The notes under the pieces: generated by a model | Told to the model about the DNA's origin: nothing | Database searches by the model: none | The model's input: only the letters and a program-made list of their open reading frames with translations | Position numbers and translations under genes: made by a program | Source: Onchocerca volvulus | Taxonomy: Eukaryota > Nematoda > Chromadorea > Rhabditida > Onchocercidae | Assembly (NCBI GenBank): GCA_000499405.2 | Contig: HG738139.1 | Coordinates: 16,575,410 to 16,639,409, forward strand | DNA length: 64,000 nt | Direction: 5' to 3' | Shown here: positions 40,491-52,467 of the stretch, one piece after another | Position numbering within the stretch: position 1 is the stretch's first letter | Layout: every line of letters starts with the position of its first letter

Positions 40491-40659
40491 AACTCAATAC
40501 CCTATATCTCCAAATCCCGTTAATCCCTTAAAAAAAAAAAAAAAAACTTAAAACGAAACATCCTAAACCTAACAGCCAACCTATCCCGATGAAAAAAAAT
40601 TATAACAATGAAGCTATACTAAAAATTATGCTTTTTTATCTAGAGAAAAGTTCATGATC

Positions 40660-40763
40660 AACTTTGATCTATAATAAGACATCATTATTATTACATGTAT
40701 GATTACCTTACATCATTTATGATGATATATTATTTTAATGACTTATTTTGATCTACACTGATC

Positions 40764-40765
<2 letters not shown>
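40660..40765. repeat. 'tgatct...ttacatcatttat' module, inverted relative to copies near 44.4 and 45.2 kb
   Basis: This stretch ('tgatctataataagacatca', 'attacatgtatgattacctt', 'ttttgatctacactgatc') is related in reverse complement to 44380-44460 and 45200-45330, where 'aaatgacgtaatgtaatcat' and 'catgtaataataataatg' are seen. Confidence 0.55.
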
Positions 40766-40767
<2 letters not shown>

Positions 40768-40795
<28 letters not shown>

Positions 40796-40814
40796 NAAAA
40801 AAAAAAAAAAAAAA
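40768..40814. repeat. A homopolymer with an ambiguous base
   Basis: A run of A interrupted only by an N at 40796; probably a low-quality join. Confidence 0.85.
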
Positions 40815-40963
40815 TGACGTATTTTTAAAATAAAATTTTTATCCAAAATTCTACATTTTTTATTGTTTTTGAATAAATTGAATAAAAATTAGATGTTTTT
40901 AAGTTTTTATTGATTAAAATTATTTCATATGCAATGAGTTATTTTTTTCAACTTAAAAAAAAA

Positions 40964-41763
40964 AATGACAATATTTCCAGACACTTGAAAAATACTTTCG
41001 CAATTGACCGATGAAAATTAGCGCTGTCTCGATTGACTGAATTACAATCTTTCATAAAGCTCATCGCTCACAGAGTACGTGAATAACTTCTATAAAGCTC
41101 ATTTAAGCATGATATACTTTTCCACGTGATATATGTCACAATCATACGGTACTAGTGACGCTCATAAAAGTTAACTTCCTTTAAGCATTCCAAGATGCAA
41201 GCTTATCTTAACTGCTTAGTATTATCAATCTCCAATGAAATCCACAGCGAACAGTCTTTTTCCATTTCTACATCGAGTTGTCCAGTAAGCATTTATTTAA
41301 AAGACTATTTTAGAATAGAAATACATCTTGAGATGAATATTTACGATACTCATAAGATAGCCGCAACGTGAAGCATAATTCAATCATTACTGCAAAACGA
41401 ATGATCAAACAAATTCATTGATGTCTTCGCCTTACGTCGACCACTTCCTCAAAGCTGTGGTTGCTTCAGGGTACTCATTAAGCAGTACGAATTATGCTCC
41501 GAGCTGATTAATGCGAACAAGATAATCTGGAAAATAACGATGTTGTAATAAATTCGGGATCAAAATTGTTTTGGTACATGTCATTTACGCTCATTCCACC
41601 AGAAGAGGTTAGGTTGACTCTTTCGCCTGGTTATGGCAGATCGCACTGCATGCAATACATGCCGGTACCGGGGTGTAGCCAGTCACAGCTGTCTCCAAGG
41701 TCACTTGCACCTGCATAACTCCCTTTCAATTCTCTCTCCCTTCCGCTCCTTCCAATCTTTTAA
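40964..41763 (-). repeat. ~800 bp duplication, copy B (inverse of 13107-13914)
   Basis: Reverse-complement partner of copy A, ~28 kb away. Differences are mostly single substitutions plus short indels; the exon-like frame of copy A is broken here by a 4-bp deletion. Read on the plus strand, the core 'ccggtaccggggtgtagcca' is followed by a TTTT-containing tail at ~41757, which would suit a polymerase III transcript, but no known small RNA was recognised. Confidence 0.85.
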
Positions 41764-42930
41764 GAATGAGAAAAGATAGAGATGTCGTGACTCATTTCTG
41801 GATATTCTAATAAACAAAGTGATATAAAGGACGGATTTTATGCGACCTAATTTCCAAATGAAGGATCTCTTCTGTTGAAACAAACAGAATAAGTCTGAAA
41901 ACCAATCAAACACTGCCATCGATCGAATCGACGAGATCTACTGGTGACAGTTCTCCATATCGGGGTCAACATACTACGAGAGAGCTTCCCCAATTTATCC
42001 ACTTCGAACACTTCTACGCAACAAGACCGCCCGATTGAGTTTATTTACGGTCTATCGCTTAGAACCAGACCTAAGCGAAGTATAATAATTACTCACGCCC
42101 TTCAGTAATCAAATCCAGAGGTCACGTGGACCAACCGACCAATCAAAAAGACAGCGTAGATAAAGGAGCAAAGATCAAGTGAACAGCAATAAACATATGC
42201 TGGAGAATGAATGAGTGCCGCCGCAGTCATACATGTACGAAAAGAATGACCTTATTGAGAGATGTGAGATGAGAGTGAATGGAAATAGGAAGAGAGGAGA
42301 GGGGAGAAGTGAAGGACATGCATTGACATGTTAGTGAGTACATGAAACATGGCACAAAAACACCCGTCTCAATCATTTGAGCCATTATCGAGTCTTCGCG
42401 CCACTTCCAGCCTTGTCATGCAGAGATATATGGATGTGTACAGGCAGACAGCTGGAGACGAGAAAGGAACAATAAGGGAGGAAGTGGACGACTAGATATA
42501 CATGTAACCGAAATAACAGACAGATAGACGTCCAGCAGGGTTGGGAGCAAAGAATAAAAGCGTACGGAAAGACACGAAGACACGTGAATGACATTCAGGC
42601 AAACTTACTGGTGAACTGATGGACGGAAATAAGTGTAGAGAAGAGCGTGTGAGACGGTTTTGAATTATGTGGATATGAGAAAGAATCAGGAGATGAGAGT
42701 GATGAAAGCATTGTGCTTTAGAGAGCAAGCAAAAGAGAGACGGACAGCATATGTCGTCAACAGATTTACAGGAAATATGTATATCTGGACATGACGAATG
42801 TGCTTGGCGATAGTCCAATGAGAAAATGGTTCACTCTGCGCACGGAGATTTTCACTGCCAGACTTCTTTGTCGGATCGGCAAACAAATATATAAGGCACG
42901 TTAAATTTCTATAAAATACTGAGAAAATAC
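41764..42930. other. No recognisable gene
   Basis: Less AT-rich than the following 8 kb. The minus-strand open frame 42686-43150 (154 codons) overlaps the 48-bp tandem repeat; its length is largely due to the in-frame repeat unit, and no domain is visible. Confidence 0.4.
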
Positions 42931-43083
42931 GATTTATATGATAATGGAAGAATTTCTGTGTAGTACGTGAGGAAATGTGATTTGTATGATAATGGAAGAA
43001 TTTCTGTGTAGTACGTGAGGAAATGTGATTTGTATGATAATGGAAGAATTTCTGTGTAGTACGTGAGGAAATGTGATTTGTAT
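42931..43083. repeat. 48-bp tandem repeat, ~3.2 copies
   Basis: Units start at 42931, 42979 and 43027, with a 9-base partial unit to 43083. Units begin 'gatttgtatgataatggaag'; the first differs by one base, the rest are identical. 48 is a multiple of three, so the minus frame repeats 'NHISSRTTQKFFHYHT' without stops. Confidence 0.92.
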
Positions 43084-43639
43084 AAACCTGATAAAAATTA
43101 TTAAGTTGTGCATTTCGATCTATGCATTGAATATCAATTTTTGAGTACATATGTTTGTCTATTCTTAATGCTAATGAAATTTAAAAAATTTGATTTAAAA
43201 TCGTTATCAAGATTCGATCCGATTAAAATAATTATTAATGAGATGAAAATTCATTTTTTTTATTGAAAACGTAAATTAATTAATCATTTCTTTTTAAACA
43301 TCGCAATAATGAAGGAATTTAAGAATTTGAAAATTTTAATGAAATGATACTGTGTTTTTGTTCTTCAATTAATAAACTTTATCAAAATGTTTATTTTTAT
43401 GTTTTTATTTTTTTTGATTTGGAAATATCTAGCAAAATATTTGAATAAGTTTTGAATTAGAAAATAAATAAAGAGTTTTATTTTAAAGTTAGTTGAATTT
43501 GCACAAAATTTGTAAAATTTCATCAAATTTTACAACTTATAATGTAGAACGATTGATCAAATGACGTAATTTATATCATTCATCGTAAAAAGTTATGAAA
43601 GACATGAACCAATTTTTATATATTTGAACTTTGTATGAT

Positions 43640-44050
43640 AAATGATACAAATATGAGTATATTATTTAAACAAATCAATTAAATATAAATTTTTTTTTTT
43701 AAAAACAAAATAAAGTTTTAAAAAAAATTAACGTTTCAAAAAACAAACTTACATTTTTTGTACTACTTTGTTAGATTTTGTAGCATCTTCAAATTGGTTA
43801 ATTAAATTTTTTTTTATTACGAAACGCTAATAACACGAAAACGATAACAACACCAAAAATTACAAGATAATTTACATCAAGAATCCCAATAAACAATTTT
43901 TTTATTGTTTCATTTCATTTTTTTGTTTCTACCTTAAATTTGATTATTTAAAGGTTTTAACATATAAAAGTTCATAACACGATAGCGAACGAGGAAAAGA
44001 ACAAAATCTACGACAAACAATATACTACGCATAAAAACAAATATGCCTAA
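43640..44050 (+). repeat. AT-rich repeat module, copies 2 (direct)
   Basis: About 43640-43870 matches 40240-40490 ('aacttacattttttgtacta', 'acgaaacgctaataacacga'). About 43890-44000 is a further, more diverged copy ('taccttaaatttgattattt', 'ataacacgatagcgaacga'). Confidence 0.6.
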
Positions 44051-44379
44051 AAAAAAAAAAAATAAAAATTACAATCCTTCATAACGAATCATGCAGCCGT
44101 CCATGCTAATACAAAAAACACTACAATGAAAACTATGCTACGTACTTTTCTGTTTTATACATTGAGAAGAGCATGCTCAACTTACACCTATACTAATGCA
44201 TCATTTTTTATTACATATATATATCATTTTTTACATTTTCATTATATTTTCTAATTTAAAAATTATTAAAAATATAAGGTACTATTCTATGAATTAAAAA
44301 AAATTAAAAATTCAAAATTTAGGTTAAATTTTCTTCACATATACTGGAGATAAAAAATACGTTATTAAAAGAAATATTT

Positions 44380-45640
44380 TATCATAATAAATGACGTAAG
44401 GTAATCCAACATGTAATAATAATAATGTATTATTATGGATCAAAATAGATCATGATCTACTGTTTATAAAAATGAAACGCAGCATGATAAAATGTTTAAG
44501 TAATCAAATTATACATTTAAAATGAATGAAAATAAAAAAGCAGAGAAAAATCTGTAATTTTTTTTTTAATTTTTTTAATTGAAAACATTAATAAAAAAAA
44601 AAATTGATATTTAATTTATTAATAGTCGTACGATTTAATTTAATTAANNNNNNNNNNNNNNNNNNNNNNNNNNNNNNNNNNNNNNNNNNNNNNNNNNNNN
44701 NNNNNNNNNNNNNNNNNNNNNNNNNNNNNNNNNNNNNNNNNNNNNNNNNNNNNNNNNNNNNNNNNNNNNNNNNNNNNNNNNNNNNNNNNNNNNNNNNNNN
44801 NNNNNNNNNNNNNNNNNNNNNNNNNNNNNNNNNNNNNNNNNNNNNNNNNNNNNNNNNNNNNNNNNNNNNNNNNNNNNNNNNNNNNNNNNNNNNNNNNNNN
44901 NNNNNNNNNNNNNNNNNNNNNNNNNNNNNNNNNNNNNNNNNNNNNNNNNNNNNNNNNNNNNNNNNNNNNNNNNNNNNNNNNNNNNNNNNNNNNNNNNNNN
45001 NNNNNNNNNNNNNNNNNNNNNNNNNNNNNNNNNNNNNNNNNNNNNNNNNNNNNNNNNNNNNNNNNNNNNNNNNNNNNNNNNNNNNNNNNNNNNNNNNNNN
45101 NNATTTTTGGTTAAAAACTTTTACGATGGGCTTAAGTTATCTTCATTTAAAAATAAATTTTTTTTTTTAAATTTTTAAAAATTTTGTTTTGTTTTTTTTA
45201 ATTGATCAATGTAGATCAAAATAAGGCACAAAAATAATAATTCGTCATTATAAATGACGTAATGTAATCATACATGTAATAATAATAATGATGTATTATT
45301 ATTATAGAGCAATGTAGATTATGATCTTTTGTCCATATATAAATGTAAGAATGCGTAGTATAATGTCATTGCGAGGGTTTTTTTGATGGTGGATGGTTGT
45401 TTAGGTTGGTTATGATGGGGTGGAAATTTTTTTAGGGTAATTGTTGTATTAAGTATTGTATTGATTGTTGTTATTAATGTACGAACGTTTGCATGATAAA
45501 ACATTTAAATAATCAAATTTAAGGTGTAAAATGAAAAGAAATGAAATAAAAGAATATAAAAAAAAATGTAAGTTTTTTTTTAATTTATTTTTTAAAAAAA
45601 AATTTTTTTTGATATATAATTGATTAATAGTTATAAGCTT
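44380..45640. repeat. Mirrored repeat modules flanking the gap
   Basis: Left of the gap, 44380-44630 carries 'aaatgacgtaaggtaatcca', 'catgtaataataataatg' and a poly(T)/poly(A) block. Right of the gap, 45200-45640 carries 'aaatgacgtaatgtaatcat', 'catgtaataataataatgat' and 'aaaaatgtaagttttttttt'. The latter is the reverse complement of the 'aacttacatttttt' module on the left side. Confidence 0.55.
44648..45102. other. Assembly gap (455 N)
   Basis: A run of N. Any open frame through it is meaningless. Both edges are extremely AT-rich and repetitive. Confidence 0.99.
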
Positions 45641-46379
45641 CAATTAATTAATGAATAAAATTTTTAAGAAAAATTAAAGTTTACATATTTGTTATAAATT
45701 AATTTTTTTCATAAAATTTAATATTACAATTTATAAATTTCAACGGAATAAATAATTTTTTTTTTCTTTGTTTTATTCTCATCCTTTTTCTGTTCCTATT
45801 TTTATTCACATTCTTATTCATATTCTCATTCTATATTTTTTTCTAATAAATATTTAAAAAAAATTTGTTTTTTATGTTGACCATTGTTTTAGAAAAAAAG
45901 ATTTTTTTTTTTTAAATTTAAATATTTTTTTTTACGCTTATCATATATAGTTGGATAGGTAATTTGAAAAAATGTGAATAAAAAAATTAATTGTATATAA
46001 AATGATTTTATTTCAATATGCATAGAAAATTACGAATTATTAATTAAAATTTTTTTGCTTAAAAATAACGTAAGAATAAGAGACTAGTTTAATAAATTAA
46101 ATTATGGATAAAATCTTATCAAAAGTCACGTAAAATGACCCGGGGCATGTTTGTTAGACAGCATGATGGGCTTTTTTTATAATATGAAATTTTGCTTAAA
46201 TTTTTCCAATAGGAAAAAAATTTAAAAATTATTAAAAAGGAAAAATTTATATTCAATAAAAAAAAAATTATTTAAACCAACCGTAATTCATATAACGCTG
46301 CAACAGGATAACAAAATCATGGCACGATTATGTGTTTTTTTCTGGATAATTCTTTTATTGTTTTGATATTAGTGATCAA

Positions 46380-46445
46380 AATTTTGATCATCATACATTT
46401 ATTTTGATCATCATACATTTATTTTGATCATCATACATTTATGAT
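46380..46445. repeat. 20-bp tandem repeat, 3 copies
   Basis: The unit 'attttgatcatcatacattt' is repeated three times without change, and the last unit runs into its own inverse ('atgatgatcaaaa'), so the end can fold back. Confidence 0.85.
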
Positions 46446-47188
46446 GATCAAAAATTTTTAGCGTAATCTTGATCTTTGATGATAGATATTTTTGTAAGCG
46501 TATTTATTTTAAAATTATATATTTTATCGAAAATTTGTAAATGATAATGATCGATGATGAGGAAAGATTTGGTGAGCATGATTTTCGGTGATTAATGTGG
46601 GGTTTTCCGGAATATTCACACGGGAGGGGGAGGGGAATTTTTTTGTAGTGGTTAGGGATGATTCGGTGTGTGTTTGTTTTATTGATTAGAAAAAAATTTT
46701 TTTTTTACGGTTTCGATTTGCATTCATGAATATTTTAATTGATTTTATTAAAAGTAATTTTTTATTTTTTTTTTATTTTTTTTTATTATTTTCAGGGTAA
46801 TTAAACCGGGACATGAGTATGTCAGTATGGGTTACGGTAGGAGAAATGTTTTTGGAGGAATGGAAACGCAATTTATTAGTATAATTTTGTTATAAAAACC
46901 ATTTTTTTTTAAATTTATGTAAATTTGATTCAAAGAAATAATGTAGAATTAGATGAAATGGAATTTAATCAAATGTTTCGTAATAATTTTTCATTATTTT
47001 ATAATATGTTTTTAAAATTTTTTTCAAAAAATTTTAAAAATTTGAATTTTCATTTAGTTTTGAAAATAAAAAAAAAAATTGTAATACTTGCTATAAAACA
47101 AAAAATCATCTCGTAAAAATTACAAAACAAATTTAAAAAAAGAAAAAATTTTTTTTTGTTATGTTTTGCTTGCTGTTTCAGTGTAAAA

Positions 47189-47280
47189 AATACATGATGA
47201 TGAAAATCATTTTTAAACCATTTCTAAACCATTAAAAAAAATGATTTTCATCTCTCGTCATCATCATCATGATGTATTAC
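47189..47280. repeat. Imperfect inverted repeat, ~28 bp arms
   Basis: 'tacatgatgatgaaaatcat' at the left pairs with 'atgattttcatc' and 'catcatgatgta' at the right, with an interruption of about 10 bases in the right arm. Confidence 0.6.
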
Positions 47281-48559
47281 TGCTCTGAATTATATATGCA
47301 AACAACAAAATTTGAAATGTTTCAAACAAAAGGCAATTTTTTCATAATTAAATTTTTTTAATTTAAAATGTTTATGAAAAATTTATAATGAAGAAAAATT
47401 TATTTAAAAAAAAAAAATTAATTGTAATTGTTTTTTATCAATAATAGAAAAGAAAAAAAATTTACATATTTGTAATATATTAATTTTTTAATAAAATTTG
47501 TTACAAAAAATAATATTACAATTTATAAATGTTAATATAATTAAGAAATTTTATTTTTCTCCGTATTCTATTTGTTTCATATAATTTTTCATATTATCAA
47601 TTTATGAAGTTTTTTATATTGAATTTTGGAACGATTTACAAATCACTTATAAAAAAAAATATATAAAAAAAAATTATTTAAATTTAAAAAGCATTTATTT
47701 ATTTATTACAGAGGTAAAAGTATTTGTTTTAAGAAAACGTAAATGTTATGTTATAATGTTGCAACAGAACAACGACATCATAGTATGATTGCTTGTAGTT
47801 GTGTATTTCAGGAAAATTCTTTTGTGCTGTTGATTTAGGCTGGTGGTGTGGGGGTGTGTATGGGTATTTAATTTTAGGTTATTCCAATTGCTTTAAATTG
47901 ATTTTTTTGTTACTTAATTAATTTAAAATTTATTTCGAAATTGGTACTGTGTGGGATGGTATTCTAATAATAATAGGGATTGGAGATAATTTGCTATGTC
48001 TTGGGTTTGCTTTAATATAATTTATTAATTTTGCTTTATTTGTTCGTGCAGTTTTGTTATAAATGAAATTTTTCGCAAATAATAAATTATAAGGTTTATT
48101 TATTATTTAATTTAATTTAAAATTTAAACACGATCATCCAGATTTTTAATACGAAAAGTAAGAAATTGTCATTTTTTTTTTTTTTTTTGTTTTAAGGTCG
48201 ATGATGATTTTGTAGGAATAAGTTATATATATATAAAAAATATATTTTTTTTAATTATCCGAAGTGATTTATTGTAATATAAAACTTTCCCTCCAAACAA
48301 GTATAAATTTTATAGCACTTAAAATAATTTTTTTTTAAAAAATTTTTTTTATATACTTTTATTATTTTAATAAAAAAATTGATAATATAATTATTATATG
48401 AAATTAAAATTTTTTAAATTATTTCCCAATGTATATTAATTTAAAAAAAAATTTTTTTTTTTTTTTTTTTTTTAAGGGTAATTGAGCCAGGAAGATTGCA
48501 TGATTTGGTTTTCGATGAATGTTGGTGGAATAGGAACGCGAAGTAATTGTTCATTTTTA

Positions 48560-49980
48560 TTATTTTTAAAAAAAAGGCTTATTTCATGTATTAAAAATTA
48601 AAAAATTTTTTTTTACCGATAATTATATAGGTTTTTGTAATTGAATAGTAATTTTTTTTTTTAAAAAAAAATTGAATAGTAATTTTTTTTTTTTTAAAAA
48701 AATTGATGGAAAATTTTTTTTTTTTTTTGTGTAATGAATATGTAGTGGTAAATAATGATTTTATATAGTTATAAAGCTTGTTTTTTTTTTGGGGATGGTA
48801 GTGAGAGGGAATAGATGAGGTTGTGTGTTAGGATTTTAGAATAAGTTATTATATAAACAATTAGGATTTATGCTGGTTTGGGTTTGAAAATAAGTTTGAT
48901 GATTATGATCAGATTATTCCTGCTGAACTGTTATAATCGACATTTGTGTTATTTAGCTGACCGTACTAGTTCGTTATCGAGGTTATTTTAAAAAAATTTT
49001 TTTTTTTAACCTTAAAAAATTAAACATTCAGATTAGGTTGTTGTATTCCGTAAAGTTGAAAATTCTCAAATTTTTTTAGTAGATGTTACGATTATGAATA
49101 AGTATATGATATAAATATATATATGTATATGTATATATATATATATTTATTCATATTCCCATTCTAAACTAATTAACCAAGTTTATTTTTTTTCTTTCAG
49201 TTTTATTTTATCAAAAAAAAGAACAAAAATAAATGTATTGATGAATATGACTTTGAACTGGCAACTGAAAAAAAAAAAATGACGACATAATATCTTCAAG
49301 AAGAGTACGGTAACGACAAAGATCGAAGACAAAAAATAATGAATGTTGAAAATGAAAAAGTGCCCTTCCATTCTAATAATCAGTTGTTCAAGAAATTTGT
49401 TTTATAGAATAAGCATGTCTGAAAGGCCGAAATTTGTAAAAAAAAAAAAAAATGTTTCAAATATTGGCAATTCGCGCTTTTATTTAAATTATCTAGCGCT
49501 AATAACACGCAACTTTGGTAAATAATTTAACATGAACAGTGCCAACAACACACGCACCTCTAATGTCATAGTTTAAACAGTCAGTTACTGATAAGGTTTG
49601 TTTATTTTATCATATTAACAAAAATATTCTCGCGTAAGCGATCTATCATATTTCATAACTATCAACTAACAGTCAACAATTTCTTCTTGCTCCATTATAA
49701 AAAAAAAAAACAATTCTCCATCAACATTCATTGACAAAATTTTCTTTATCAAGCTGCTACTAACCATACATAATTTTATTTTTATTTCATTATTGGCGCT
49801 ATATTAATTGTAAATTTATTATTTGCGAAGTTTATAATTAACACCAGATAAAGTGTTTGTTGTTAAACCTTTTCTACAGTCGTCCCACACTTTCTCAAAT
49901 AATTACATCATATCTTTGAAAAAGGGTTCAAACAATTTCGAACAAAATTTTTTGGTACCACGAACAAGGGAATTTCGTCC
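48560..49980. other. AT-rich, low-complexity DNA
   Basis: Long A and T runs and an AT dinucleotide tract near 49110-49150. No gene is recognised. Its 3' part may include the remains of the 5' LTR or leader of the retroelement that follows. Confidence 0.4.
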
Positions 49981-50012
49981 ATAACAATCAAAAGTGCACA
50001 ACCGGAGAAAAA

Positions 50013-50275
50013 ATGGAAAAACTTCTCGAAGAAGTTAAACAAATGGACTCAACACCGCTGGACTGAATAGTGACCAAAGAAGAAATGCAACAACAATACG
50101 AAACCAGGAAAAGGATAATTGAAGAAAAAATTATGCACTTCGAATTACACATTGACACACTCGAAACTGCTAACACAGAATGGAAACAATGTATGCAGCA
50201 ACTGCCGACTACTACAAGAAAAAGGGAAGAAAAAGAAAAATATGCTCAAATGGTCGACGATGAAAGAGCTATTTA
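50013..50275 (+). pseudogene. BEL/Pao-type retrotransposon gag N-terminus, broken
   Basis: ATG at 50013 opens 'MEKLLEEVKQMDSTPLD', followed by an in-frame TGA at 50062-50064. The same frame continues as a helical, Glu/Lys-rich stretch with 'RKRIIEEKIMHFELHIDTLE', 'ANTEWKQCMQQL' and 'EEKEKYAQMVDDERAI', ending at TAA. Spacing of the conserved Trp and the 'EEKEKY' block resembles the start of nematode BEL/Pao gag proteins (resemblance from memory, not searched). No protease, reverse transcriptase or integrase follows, because a tandem array begins directly after it. The upstream 'tttttggtaccacgaacaag' may be a decayed leader. Confidence 0.5.
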
Positions 50276-50319
50276 AATTTAATAAACGAAGGCAAAGAAG
50301 CGATCATAATTTTAAAAAT

Positions 50320-51335
50320 GTATAAAAATGATTATAAGATAAACATTGCAAAAAAAATTTTAAATAGATTAAATTTGAAAACAAAAGAAATTGATGATAA
50401 CTAAGACGTAAAAAAAAAAAAAAAAATGTAAAATGACCTAAAAATTAATGACCAAAAACGTCATGAAATGAATGGAAGATTCAATATTGTTCTGGAAAAC
50501 TTTCATTCTAGGCGTAAGATAAACACTGTAAAAAAAAACATTTAAAAAATTTAAGAAAAGAGAAAGTAATGATACCTTAAAAGGACAAGAAAAAAAGGTG
50601 TAAAATGACCTAAAATTAATGATCAAAAATATCGTGAAGTGAATATAAGATTCAATATTTTTCTGGTAAACTTTTATTCTAGGTGTAAGATACATATTGA
50701 AAAAAAAAAACATTTAAAATAGACTAAATTTAAAAACATACAAAATTAATGATACCTAAAACGTAGAACAAAAAAAAAGATGTAAAATGGACTAAATTTA
50801 CAAACAAAAGAAACTAATGATAACTAAAACGTACAAAAGAAAAGATGTGAGCTAAAATTTTTAACCACAAACATCATGAAATGAATATTGAATCTTATAT
50901 AAGATTCAATATTTTCCTGGTATACTTTTGGTTTATGTGTAAAACAAACATTGCAAAAATGCACTAAAATAGCTAAATTTAGAAACAAAAGAAGTCCATG
51001 ATACCTAAAACGTAAAAAAAAAAAAAAAAAAAGAAAAAAATTGATGTTAAATGCGCAATAATTATTAATCGAAAACGTAATGAAATGAATATAAAATTCA
51101 ATATTTTTCTATTAAAGTTATATTCTAGGCGCAAAGTAAACACTTCAAAATAACAGTTGAAATAGACAAAATTTAAATACAAAAGAAAATAATGATACCT
51201 AAAACGTACAACAAAAAAAAGGTGAAAAATGAACAAAATTAACAACCAAAAACATCATGAAATGAATATAAGATTCGGTATTTTCCTGGTAAAATTTCAT
51301 TCTAGGCGTGCGATAAACATTGCAAAAAAAGGGGG
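50320..51335. repeat. Satellite-like tandem array, ~175-190 bp unit, about six copies
   Basis: Each unit carries 'gattcaatatttttctggta', then 'cattctaggcgtaagataaa', 'cattgcaaaaaa' and 'atgatacctaaaacgta', with poly(A) spacers of variable length. The 'attctaggcg' landmark appears near 50331 (diverged), 50505, 50676, 50930 (diverged), 51122 and 51299, giving spacings of about 171-192 bp with one of ~254. Confidence 0.75.
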
Positions 51336-51365
51336 AGAGAAGAGAAAGCACAAAATCTCTTTGTT

Positions 51366-52467
51366 CCAGGTAAAAATTAAAAAACTTTCATGAACTCAGT
51401 TCAGATGCAAAGAAAGCAAACAGATATATCGAAAAAATTGTAAAGTAGATTTCATGACTTTTTTGTTCAAAAATTTTCTTCAGATTAACCGGAAACGTAA
51501 AAATATACGGTTTCTCCATACGGACAATCCATCACTGCCTGTCCCAATCCACCATTATCCATCTGAAAGAGCAGATGATCAGGCCGGTTAGTGGTATTTA
51601 ACAGTAGAAAAGTGAAAAAAATAAGAAATAAAAACAGAAAAAATCAAAAAAAAAAACAAAAAATTGAAAGAGATAAAAAATAAGAAAATTAAGTGAAAAA
51701 ACAAAAAAATCAAGAAATTAAAAAAAATGTTAATTTTTTTTTGGTGGTAAATAAAGCTGAATTCTAGATTTGAGCAGAGGATTTGGAATATAATGATCCA
51801 GGAATGTCATGCATGCAATATGGAAATTTGTGATATTACGGTTAAATTCATAAAAAGAAAATTTTAATGTTGTTTGTGTTATTATAATCAAAATAAGATT
51901 TCTTCGAATCATTTAAGATAAGATTTTAAGATAAGCAAAGGAACCTATAAAAAGGAGAACCTAAAACCTTAAAAAAAATTTATTTATTTTTTTTTAATCA
52001 TGACATCACAAACATTCCATATTGCATGCATAGCATTCCTAGACCATTAAATTCTAAATCCCCTTTCAGATCTAAAATTCAGCTTCTTTCCGCCAGATAA
52101 AAATTAACATTTTTTTCAATTTCTTGTTTTTTCGTTAATTTTTTATTTTTTGTCTCTTTCAATTTTTTTGTTTTTTTTGATATTTTTTTGTTTTTTTATT
52201 TTTTATCTTTTTTACTTTTTCCTTTCCTTGTTAGATATTACTAACCGGCTAATCATCTGCTGCTTCAGATGGATAATGGTAGATTATGACAGGCAGCGAC
52301 AGATTGTCCGCGTAGAGAGACCGGATATTCTTACATTTCCGGCTAATGTGAAAAAATTTCTTGAATAACAAAATCAGGAGATCTACTTTACAATTTTCGA
52401 TATATCTGTCTGCATTTTTTGCATCTGAACTGAATTTATAAAATTTCTTTAATTTTTACCTTGGACG
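51366..52467. repeat. Large foldback: ~460 bp inverted arms, ~160 bp spacer
   Basis: Left arm 51366-51838 and right arm 52001-52467 are diverged reverse complements. Shared landmarks, left then right: 'tccaggtaaaaatt' / 'aatttttaccttgga'; 'cagatatatcgaaaaaattg' / 'caattttcgatatatctg'; 'ggacaatccatcactgcctg' / 'caggcagcgacagattgtcc'; 'catgcatgcaatatgg' / 'ccatattgcatgcat'. Each arm holds an exon-like block after an acceptor ('tttcag' or 'cttcag') starting ATGGATAATGG. In the left arm (minus strand) it reads 'MDNGGLGQAVMDCPYG'; in the right arm (plus strand) it has a stop after six codons. Confidence 0.75.

Larger units (their letters stand above)
45660..48560. repeat. Two decayed copies of a ~1.5-1.8 kb tandem unit
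   Basis: Three pairs of landmarks recur in order: 'ttacatatttgttataaatt' near 45680 versus 'ttacatatttgtaatatatt' near 47462; 'cgctgcaacaggataac' near 46293 versus 'gttgcaacagaacaac' near 47757; and 'agggtaattaaaccgggac' near 46794 versus 'agggtaattgagccaggaag' near 48474. Offsets of ~1780, ~1465 and ~1680 bp show one tandem duplication altered by indels. Confidence 0.55.

Noticed and set aside
42686..43150. 154-codon minus open frame as a gene
   Set aside because: Its length comes from the in-frame 48-bp repeat; no domain, start context or splice partner.
44604..45170. 188-codon open frame across the gap
   Set aside because: Almost entirely N; only the flanks are sequence, and they are low-complexity.
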